Part shown: one piece after another, positions 55,829-64,000 of the stretch
Layout: every line of letters begins with the position of its first letter
Position numbering within the stretch: position 1 is the first letter of the stretch
NCBI GenBank assembly: GCA_038087015.1
Contig: JASBNA010000002.1
Coordinates: 1,054,001-1,118,000, forward strand
Direction: 5' to 3'
Length of the DNA stretch: 64,000 bases
Source of the DNA: Cerrena zonata
Lineage: Eukaryota; Basidiomycota; Agaricomycetes; Polyporales; Cerrenaceae
The notes under the pieces: generated by a model
Seen by the model: the letters and a program-made list of their open reading frames with translations, nothing else
Told to the model about the DNA's origin: nothing
The model's database searches: none
Made by a program: the position numbers and the translations under genes

Positions 55829-58021
55829 TCAATCGTAGCCCCAACCGTCGCCACCGTTCAAGAAACGGCTCTGTAAAATCTTCTCGAACGTAGGGCGAGC
55901 ACCAACCTCAACCTCCAAGCATGCCCGGACAAGGGCAGAAGCATCGGCCAGAGCTCCGCCGCCGTCCGCTTCCTTGCCCTCTTCCTCTTTGCCTTCTAGG
56001 CAGCGTTCGTCAAGGCCAATCGATGCATTAGAAAATGGTGATGTGAGGCCATCTTGAGCTTCAGCAGCAGCGGTGAAGGGGCATTCACCGACGAGCATCA
56101 CGTATGCAACGACGCCGAATGCCCAAACATCTTGCTCTTTCCCCTGATACCGTTCTCCCCGCAAAATCTCGGGCCCGGCGTAATCGAGCCTACCAAAATC
56201 GGAGATATACATAAACACAATTCCGTGGACAAATGAAGAACCTGGTGAGAGCAACTCACGTGCCACTGAAAGTATCCCAACCACCCTTCTTCACCAATCC
56301 AGAGCTCCCAAAATCTATCAGAACACATTTACCTGCGGGTCCAAGAACAACGTTCTCGTCCTTGATATCACGATGGACTGGGCGATTTTTAGTAATATCA
56401 CAAAAACTTGAATGAGATAATGACGTACCGATACCCTTGGAATGCAAGAAGCACATGGCATCAGCTATCTGCCCGAGATAGGTTCTAACCAGTTGGGCTG
56501 GCAAGCCATTAGGATAGCTTTCTACAAGATCGAAAAGATCGGACGGAGGGGGTGGTTGATCTGGTATCGGTTCTGGTGTTGTAGATGGGAGAACGAGATA
56601 GTAATAATGGTGGTCTTCGAAGAAATCTATCAGAGGACAAATGTTGGGGTGGCCGTACACGACCTTTCCTTCTATCCAAGGATCAGTGGCTTCCGCCTCT
56701 GGGTCTAGACGAGTGGGGTGCCAGGGTCTTCGAGAAGGCAAGACGTATGCCGTCGAGGAAATAGCAGACATAACATAAATCTCAATTGGAATGGTGCCAA
56801 ATTTTGGATGTCTCTTCCAACAGTCGGCAAGAATTCGAGATTTTATAATTTGTTTAATAACCAATGGTGGCTGCTCAGTGTTAGCTTAGGGTGAATATAC
56901 AGAAGACTTTGTAAGGTAAGACTCACTCCCAGACTCCCAGACTCATTCATCTCCCTGGCTCGTTTCACCAGACCATAAGCTCCCCTGCCTATTTCCCGCT
57001 CGATCACAAATTCAGATATACTTCGCTCTCCCAAACGTGTAGAAGTATGGTCTGAGGCATCTGGTGTTGGTGGTCCCACACTGCTAGCTACACTGAGGAA
57101 ACTAGCAGTACTACTAGCACGGAGTAGCTTTTGAGGCGCCGTGGGAGGTGGAGATGGTGGTTCTAGCGGGAGGATCGATACACGACCAGCGATTAGCGAA
57201 ACTCGTTGCTGTGAAGAACGCCGACGCGGTCGAGGCAATGGAGATTTAGGTGTTCCTGGACGAGTTGCAGGACGTGAATTAGGATAACCGGTAGCATGTA
57301 TCGACAGTGGAGAGGTAGGACGTGATTGGACGGGAGACCGGGTAACAGGGGAGCGAATGATGGAAGGAGAAGCGGTCATAATAGGTGCGGGGCTCGCTAA
57401 GGAAGATTGGGAAGAAGAAGATTCGCTCCGCAAAAGTGTCCCTGCACTTGCCCAACCTGTACGAGGCTTGGGTTGTATACCACAGGAAAACCGTTCCGGA
57501 TCCGGTTGTTTTCGAGGTTCTGGTTCAGGGGGTGCAACGATTGGTTCTTCATCTTGATCTTTATTCCAGTTGAATCCGCGACCGATGGATGTTACGCCCC
57601 AGCTATTGCCAACACTGGCGGCACGGTATAGTTTTGGACTTGAGGCTTGCGGTGCAAGCCAATCATCTTCGTCAAACGTGATGTCGACAGCAGGGGCAGC
57701 AAGCATAGCCTTCAACCAAGGGATGCCTCCTTTGGTGTCGACGTAGGATTTGAAGTGAGAGGAGGAGGAAAGAGTGGGAGCAGAGCGAGAACGAGAGGGT
57801 AAACTTATGACTTTGTTCACCGGATCCCGTCCTGAGCCTTGGATGCCATTTCCCACGGTGGCAAGACGCGGGAGCTGTGGCATTTGTCGACGGCCAACAA
57901 TCCAAAGACAGTCGTCCTCGGACTCAGAGCCATCATCGTACCGATACTGCCCTTCATCGAGGGTCATCGCAGAGATCAGGGCGGGGGTGAAGCCGCTCAG
58001 CAGTAGCCAAGATAGCTGCAC
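55829..58021 (-). CDS. PAS-kinase-type Ser/Thr protein kinase (Psk1/Psk2-like), no PAS domain seen
   Basis: PAS kinases couple nutrient state to carbohydrate metabolism and translation. The kinase domain begins with FVIEREIGRGAYGLVKRA, then LVIKQIIKSRILADCW (beta-3 Lys) with the PSK-typical GTIPIEIYVMSAI; HRDIKDENVVL is the catalytic loop, IDFGSSG the DFG segment, TFSGT plus LDYAGPEIL the activation segment end, and DVWAFGVVAYVMLVGECPF is also PSK-typical. The N-terminal 350 residues are Ser/Pro/Arg-rich with no PAS sequence that I recognise. ATG at 58021 would give a hydrophobic leader unlikely in a kinase; ATG at 57967 (MTLDEGQYRYDDGSE) is the better start. Five or so exons. Confidence 0.85.
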
Positions 58022-58621
58022 ACACTTTAAATTCTCGCGGTTGCGGCCTTATCGCACCATACTGGCAGATCGTCCTTACATCGGCTCCTCTTAGGGTCAA
58101 GATAGAACTCTTGCTGCTTATTTAGGGGTGTCCCCAGATGTCCCCCCACGAATCACGATAGCTGCAAGTCATGTAGCTACATCTGTCCGCATTCGTTTGT
58201 TATGCTCCGGAGTTCCATTTATACAATATTTGTATATCGAGGCCGGATATGGAATCGGGGATTCGGGACACGGCGGTCCAAAATCGGCCCCACAGTAATC
58301 TTATCTTTGATCGTGGGAAAGGTGTGCTCCTCCCAGCGCTTGCTGTCTGAAGCCCTCGAAAGCCAACAGGACCGAACAAATCTATCGTCCTCCTCAAGAC
58401 TCCCAAAACTGTGAGTATGCCGTTATAATGCAGGTTTTCAGAATGTACGACTTCTGGCGAGTCAAATGCTACCCGTGTTGGCCGTACCCATGCAAGATTT
58501 TTGGGTGGATTCATGTCGGTCACTCGGGATGCATCAACGGACCTTGACTCTGCTGCTGGGCTTGCTTTACACCAAGCTGGACTCTGGATTCTTTTGCTAA
58601 TCATCTGTACAATAGACCGCC
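58022..58621. promoter_or_regulatory. Divergent promoter kinase / RPL32, with RPL32 5' UTR intron
   Basis: 600 nt between divergent starts. A GTGAGT donor at 58411 and an AATAG acceptor ending at 58615 define a likely leader intron of about 205 nt for RPL32, leaving CCGCC before ATG. Ribosomal protein genes of fungi often have such introns. No coding sequence of its own. Confidence 0.55.
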
Positions 58622-59169
58622 ATGGTCAGCGTCCCAATCATCAAGAAACGCACCAAGCCTTTCAAGTGTGTCTAGTTCCTGCAGGATTCTATGGAATAGT
58701 GCTGAAATCTTCATTTCAGGCGTCACCAGTCTGACCGCTACCACGGTGTTAAGGAGGCATGGCGGAAACCCAAGGGTATTGATAACAGGGTTAGGCGTCG
58801 CTTCAAGGGACAGCTTCCCATGCCCAAGGTACGTTCAAATCAAGATCATGCATATACGGAGAATACTGAACAATCTTGCACAGATTGGTTATGGTAGCAA
58901 CAAGAAGACCCGCCACCTTCTCCCCAACGGCCTCAAGAAGTTCTTGGTCAACAACACCAGGGAAGTTGACCTTCTTTTGATGCACAACAAAAGCTTCGCT
59001 GCCGAGATCGCCCACAATGTCAGCAGCCGCAACCGTATCCAAATCCTCGAGAGGTACGTCGATACACAGTCCTCCCATGACCCATATATTCAAACTTCAT
59101 TTTCACAGGGCAAAGGTTTTGGGTGTGAAGGTCACCAACCCCGCGGCTCGTCTGCGGTCAGAGGAGTAA
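58622..59169 (+). CDS. RPL32: 60S ribosomal protein eL32
   Basis: Exons 58622-58665, 58720-58828, 58884-59053 and 59109-59169 join to 127 residues, close to the family length of about 130. The sequence runs through [70 protein letters not shown] and ends [13 protein letters not shown], all characteristic of eL32. It is very basic, as expected for an rRNA-binding protein of the large subunit. Confidence 0.97.
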
Positions 59170-59515
59170 TTTTGTCATCGCTTTCCATGTTCTGTCTGCA
59201 TTCACTTTTCACGTACTGCCATGTATCATTTGCATATGCCGGGGATAATCCACCATGCAACCATGCTCGCTGCCCTCAACCCGTATTCCCGAACGTCACT
59301 TGAGCTATCTCATCATTCCAGGTAATAGTATTATGTCGAAGATGTCACACCCAGCACAATCGTTATTTGCTGTAAACGCCTAGCCAAGCTTGTGAAAATC
59401 AATAAACTGAGTAATCGCAGCCTATGACGGCATGCGATCATTATCCGATCTTGTGCAGCTTCCACCAGGACCTGCTGAGAACACCATTCACTCACCTAAG
59501 TAAGTCTACCACATA
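59170..59515. other. Gap between RPL32 and the Memo-family gene
   Basis: About 350 nt on the same strand, holding the RPL32 3' UTR (AATAAACTGAGTAA near 59400) and the next promoter. No gene seen. Confidence 0.4.
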
Positions 59516-60865
59516 ATGGCTACTCGGTGGGTGTATCGTACTCGGCCTATGCTTCGTAATTGAAGAGATACAACTTACGCAGAACAGCAACGCATGCGGG
59601 GTCATGGTATACGGCAGATGGTGCGTATCACCGTCTATATCCAAATGTACATCTCAGAACATATAATCAGGCCGAAAGCTTGATCGCGAGTTGTCTCAGT
59701 ATTTGGCAGCCGTTGAACCTTCGCCAGAGTTCCAACCCCCGATAAAGGGCTGCAAAGCAATCATCGCACCGTACGTGGTTGCTTTGTGCATCGAGGAGTC
59801 GTATGATTGAATTGGAGAGATAAGACATGCGGGTTACTCGTATTCTGGCCCTGCCGCTGCGTGGGCGTATAAGAGTATTGATACTACTGGAATGTGAGTT
59901 ACCTTCTCATTGTTGGGTTAGTGATAGCTTATGTCTTTGTCATTAGAGAGAGGGTGTTCGTCTTAGGACCTTCTCATCATGTCTACCTTGATGGTTGCGC
60001 ACTGTCCCAATGTCAAGAGTATGCAACACCGATAGGCAATCTTCCTCTAGACCTAGATGGTACGTATCAACCACATTTCTCTTGCTCTACCCCGCTTACC
60101 TCTTGCTCTAGTCATTGAAGAATTACGCCAGACCGGAAAGTTTAGCGATATGTCTCTCCAGACAGACGAAGATGAACACAGTATTGAAATGCACCTTCCT
60201 TATGTACGAAAGATATTCGAAGGGTAAGTACTGGCGATCTGAACCATCGAATATTAATATTTACCTGCGCTACTTTCTAGGAAGGATATCAAGATAGTCC
60301 CTATTCTAGTTGGTGCAATTAACAAATCCACGGAAGAACAATTCGGTGCTATCGTTGCGCCTTACTTAACGCAACCAAACACCATGTTTGTCGTCTCTAG
60401 TGACTTCTGCCACTGGTAAGATTCTCGTATCTTTCGAAAACTCAATTCTCAATTCAGTCCTTTGGCAGGGGTACACGTTTCCAATACACCTTTTATTACC
60501 CAGAGTCTCCTCCAAGCTCCAAATCTCCCATCCGCCTCTCTCGAGCGGAGCGGAACCCACCTTCTCTCTCCACCCACCCCATCACGCTTCCATCTCAGCC
60601 CTAGACCACGAAGCCATGGAGCTCCTCACCATGCCTCCCTTCACTGCCAATTCTGCGCACCACGACTTTGCTGAATACCTCGGCAGGACGAAGAACACTA
60701 TCTGTGGAAGACATCCCTATCGGTGTTTTGCTAGGTGCGATCTCAGCTTTAGAGAATGAGGGTACGGTGGCGAAGTTACAGTGGGTGAGGTATGAGCAGA
60801 GTAGTCAGTGTGTGACGATCAATGATTCGAGTGTGAGTTATGCGAGTGCGTACGTGACATTGTAG
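59516..60865 (+). CDS. MHO1: Memo1/Mho1-family protein, with two phase breaks near the 3' end
   Basis: Conserved protein of the Memo family (extradiol-dioxygenase-like fold; copper/redox roles are proposed in animals and yeast). A very short first exon (59516-59526) leads into [10 protein letters not shown]; then [80 protein letters not shown] and [10 protein letters not shown]. These include the conserved His residues. After [15 protein letters not shown] the frame must shift for [14 protein letters not shown] and [21 protein letters not shown], and shift back in the CATCCCTATCGG stretch near 60713-60724 for [11 protein letters not shown] to [12 protein letters not shown]. No introns account for the two opposite one-base changes. 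Confidence 0.82.
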
Positions 60866-60940
60866 ATAGAATCGAAATCAAGTCCGAAGAGTTTTGAGTG
60901 TATGATACAAATACCAAGAGAAACCGTACATTTGTAACAT

Positions 60941-62123
60941 CTAGATTGGATTCACGTCTATAAACTGATACTGTTCTGTTCTACATGCGTGAGTTAAGCT
61001 GCACCTGGACCTGACATCCAACAGGTTCATCGACCTCATTCTCAGAACCGGGTTGACCAGGATCATCAATAACCTTCCATCCGCGACCGTTATATCCTCA
61101 AATCCCCAATCCCTACTTGCACCTTCCTTCAGATGTGCACCATCAGCTAACCGTTTCGCTTCCCATCCGCCAATAAACTCCGTCGCATCAGGTTTCCTCT
61201 GGAACTCACTGAGTGTACAACACCCAACCCTCAAAGAGAGCTCTCGGTTACCAATGAGTTCTCTAGCCAGAGCGATTGCTGTGGCTGCGTGGGTAACGAA
61301 AAGGATACGTTTATGCTGATTGGGGAATTTACGTTCCAGTACTTGGACTAATGCGTTCGCGGCTTGACCTGCACGGTCATGGACCTCCTCGACGTCTTCA
61401 CCTTTGCGAGAGGAGTAGAAGACACTTTGCCATGTCTCGGCATCGATTTCGGAGAAGTAGGTTTTAAGGGCGGATGCTGAGCCTGGACGAGGGTGGAGTC
61501 CAGATCCTGGGACGACATGGGAGTACCATTCGGAAAGTCCTGGACAGCCCGTAAGTGTGAATATTATAAGTTCTGGTTTTGAATATGATCAAACGTACCG
61601 TGTTCGACATAAATCGGTACGCCTAGTGTTACAGAGACTGGCTTAGAGGTCTGGAGGCATCGATCTGTGCGATGTTGAGTCAGACACATGGTCGTTGTAT
61701 GCGTGTCTAAATCAGCCATAGGGACGGTACTTACAATACGGAGACGAAAATATGGCTGTCGGACGTTCATCTGGAGGTAATGATAGGAAATACTGTCCCA
61801 ACTCTTCAGCCTGTGTTATACCAAAGGCAGCGAGAGGAGGATCGCGGGGGAGTCCTAGATCACAAATTATACTCAGTCGTTCGTTTCGACAGCTCACAAC
61901 GGGATGATATACCTGTTACGCTCTTCCTATTAATCGATCCATATATGTCAGCACCAAAACGATATGCAATGGATATAGCGATACCAGTAATCACCAAGTC
62001 GTCGTCACCCAATTCAAGCGGTATCCTATCGAGCCACGGTAACGTCAGTCGAAGTTAAGGTGGTGATGGTAGCATTGCAAAGAACTTACCATGTCTAGCA
62101 ATATATATAGTCTCAACTCCCAT
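60941..62123 (-). CDS. Histidine-phosphatase-superfamily protein related to Tfc7/YNL108C
   Basis: The opening MGVETIYIARHG with the catalytic RHG matches the phosphoglycerate-mutase-like family that includes yeast YNL108C and the TFIIIC subunit Tfc7. An intron splits RHG from YRLNWVTTTW. A 14-nt microexon at 61913-61926 then supplies the link to GLPRDPPLAAFGITQAEELGQYF. Further: PTAIFSSPY-YRCLQTSKPVSV, VPIYVEHG, LSEWYSH and the second catalytic His in ILFVTHAATAIALAREL. Near 61100 the natural frame seems to change by one base: an alternative reading gives GRGWKVIDDPGQPGSENEV and stops at 60981, whereas the frame of the upstream exon runs on to 60941. Phosphatase activity is likely from the RHG and His pair; its substrate is unknown. 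Confidence 0.8.
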
Positions 62124-62829
62124 TGTATCTAATCGTTCTGATTCGTGATGATGCAATAGTAAAAGGAAAGGATGTCATGATTTAAAACTAGGCAACATCA
62201 TGATACTGATACTAACCGCTTGCAGTTGGCGTGCTGGACACGAGGCTCTTGCTCCTGACTATGACTCACTTCACCATATATCCATCTTATAAATTAATCC
62301 CGTTCTTGAGAAGGCAAATTGCGGAGCATCTCATGGACCAAGGTCAAGTTCAAGTTCAGCCACCTATTTTCTCATATAGCGGCACTGATCAGACAAAAGA
62401 AAAACTCAAGAGCTGTAGGCTTCAAAAACCATACAATCATGATCTGGCAGTTATGGAGGAGGAAACCTGCGTTTTTGATTTGGAATGCGTGCAAACACCT
62501 GAGCGATCACTACCACAAAATAGAGGAGAGACGAGAGATAGGAAGAACGAACGAGTACGAAAGGATGACACACACAACAGACGGGAGGAGAGGGTGGAGA
62601 AATGCAGAGTATATATGCAACAGAGAGATGGGAAAATGGAAGAGGGGAAGCAACAAAAACAAACGGTTCGTTTGGGGTGGGGAGCATCCTTTCAAAATTC
62701 GAAACCGCGTCAAAAGAGAGGGACTTCTTCGTAACTTGGTTGTTAAAGCGACTATAGATCACGACCGAACAAAAGATGCGACGTCGGGAAGTGAACAGTC
62801 TGTCCTATGTCTTATACGTGACTGGTAAT
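62124..62829. other. Intergenic region with purine-rich core
   Basis: About 700 nt between the start of the phosphatase-like gene and the stop of the Stm1-like gene. The stretch 62510-62680 is strongly purine-rich (GAGAGGAGAG and the like), producing long overlapping frames on both strands that have no protein character. The phosphatase promoter lies on the left side. Confidence 0.45.
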
Positions 62830-64000
62830 TTAGGACAACGAGGGGAAGGCAGTCTCATCGTCGACGCTGAGATTAGGAGCGCCGCTGGTGCCGTTGGCGC
62901 GACCGCGACCACCACGGCCACGACCACCCCTCCTTTCACCACGGTCAGCACCACGGCCGCGACCGCCACGAGCAGGACGTTCGAAGCGGGCCTCAATTTC
63001 GAGGAAGACCTTTTCTTCCTTCTTAGCACGGGGCTTGGGAGCGGTCTTGGTCTGGAGGTGATATCGGTCAGTAAAAATCTAAAACTACTTCTAAATCCAC
63101 TGACCTTGCCAACGAAGTAAGCATCGTCTTCCTCATCCTTCTTGGTGATAGCGACAGCATCCTTCCAGATGGAGTCGTCACCCTCGTTTGCCTTACGGGT
63201 CTCGAGCTTGGGGACGATCTCCAACTTGCTCTCGGTTTGCTTCTGGAGGTATTGGTCTAGAGTGAGGGTGTTGTCCTCCTCCTCCTCTGGGCGCTTGGGC
63301 TCCTCGACCTTTTCACCCTCGGCGGGGGTGGCGGGAGTCTCATCAGCACCTTCGACGGCAGCATCGACGGCGGCGGCGTTCTCGACCTTTCAATTCGGAC
63401 TCGCCTTCATCACCTCCCCAGCCTTGGTGGACCTTCTTTTCGGAGTCGCTAGAACAAGTTATAAAATAAAGTTGGACTGATATGATCGCAACTGAAGAAG
63501 CAGGACATACGTCTTGCCGGTAGCACTGTGCCTGTCGAATTGACGGCCGCGTCCACGGTCACCTCCACGACCGCGACCACGTCCTCGTCCACGACCACGA
63601 CCTTCGTCGGCGGCTGGTTGAGGGAAAATTCAAGGAGGGAGGGGAACAAGAAAGATGATCGATTGTAAGTAAAACGAGCGATCTTTTGCAAGATTGGGCG
63701 ACATACATCTCTTCTTGGGCTCAGAATCATCTGCAGCCTCTCCGTTTTCTTCACGAGTACCAGAGGGCTTGCCTCCCCTCTGATAGTACCTTCCGCCCTT
63801 GGAAGCGATCGCGGCACGGCCTCTGGTGCTACCACGCGAAGGGGTGGATGAAGTAGTTGCTGCCTCCTTGGCGGGTGCAGGGGCAGACGGCACTGAAGGC
63901 TCGTCGTCTATATGCGGGCGGTAAGGATGGGCAAGGGTCGGTATATGCAGATATTAATGATATGTTTGAGAACGAGGCAAAGATTGAAGCGATGATCAGG
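62830..64000 (-). CDS. Stm1/SERBP1 (hyaluronan/mRNA-binding) family protein, 5' end beyond window
   Basis: Ribosome- and RNA-associated protein of the Stm1/HABP4/SERBP1 type, which clamps idle ribosomes. Visible exons: 63707-63907, 63511-63613, 63105-63448 and 62830-63051; the first exon lies past 64000. The N-terminal part has PSRGSTRGRAAI, an RGRGRG run (exon 63511-63613), then DSEKKVHQGWGGDEG, the family's conserved core. It continues with LTLDQYLQKQ, KLEIVPKLETRKANEG and a final RGG-rich stretch ending DDETAFPSLS. At about 63388 one base too many (AAAGG in the sense strand) breaks the frame between GESEL and VENAAAVDAAVEG. RGG boxes suit RNA binding. Confidence 0.85.

Noticed and set aside
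62231..62828. Overlapping frames of 167 and 169 codons in the purine-rich region
   Set aside because: They arise from a stop-poor purine-rich tract; Arg/Lys/Glu/Gln runs without family resemblance.

Overview
This is a nuclear fungal segment. Almost every gene is split by short GT-AG introns of about 37 to 75 nt, and the genes found (PRI1, VAM7, SNF4, CDC123, DPS1, TEF1, RPL32, ELP5, STM1 families) are eukaryotic housekeeping genes. Intron density, gene style and the mix of LTR elements suggest a basidiomycete, probably an agaricomycete; the species cannot be read from the sequence.

Layout. Left arm (1-19.5 kb): DNA primase small subunit (partial), Vam7 SNARE, Mtm1-like mitochondrial carrier, a SAM methyltransferase, a small START-like protein, the AMPK gamma subunit Snf4, an Ssh4-like ubiquitin-ligase adaptor, Cdc123, then three tandem Ayr1-type short-chain dehydrogenases. 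Centre (19,588-38,349): a Ty1/copia element with 502-bp LTRs and a CGTTG target duplication, split inside its integrase by a complete Ty3/gypsy element (22,312-35,572; 740-bp LTRs, CCGG duplication). Right arm (38.6-64 kb): a one-TM protein, aspartyl-tRNA synthetase, mitochondrial aspartate aminotransferase, a Ser-rich protein, a Sur7/PalI-type membrane protein, Elp5, an acetyltransferase with a hydrophobic segment, a dienelactone hydrolase, eEF1A, a PAS-kinase-type protein kinase, ribosomal protein eL32, a Memo-family protein, a histidine-phosphatase protein and an Stm1/SERBP1-type protein (partial).

The host genes do not form one pathway. Several touch translation (eEF1A, eL32, DPS1, the eIF2 chaperone Cdc123, Elp5 for tRNA wobble modification, Stm1-like), and two touch energy and carbon signalling (Snf4, PAS-kinase-like), but adjacency here is ordinary gene order.

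The least ordinary part is the gypsy element. Its first ORF is 2105 codons long, carries two CCHC knuckles and a retropepsin site, and ends in a tail of about 1200 residues that I cannot assign. A 1.85-kb non-coding spacer with two kinds of short repeats separates it from a 1137-codon pol ORF, and a 16-nt copy of the sequence abutting the 3' LTR lies just upstream of pol. Other points of interest are 9-, 14- and 16-nt microexons, a GC-AG intron, uneven intron content in the SDR array, and single-base phase breaks in several otherwise well-conserved genes.
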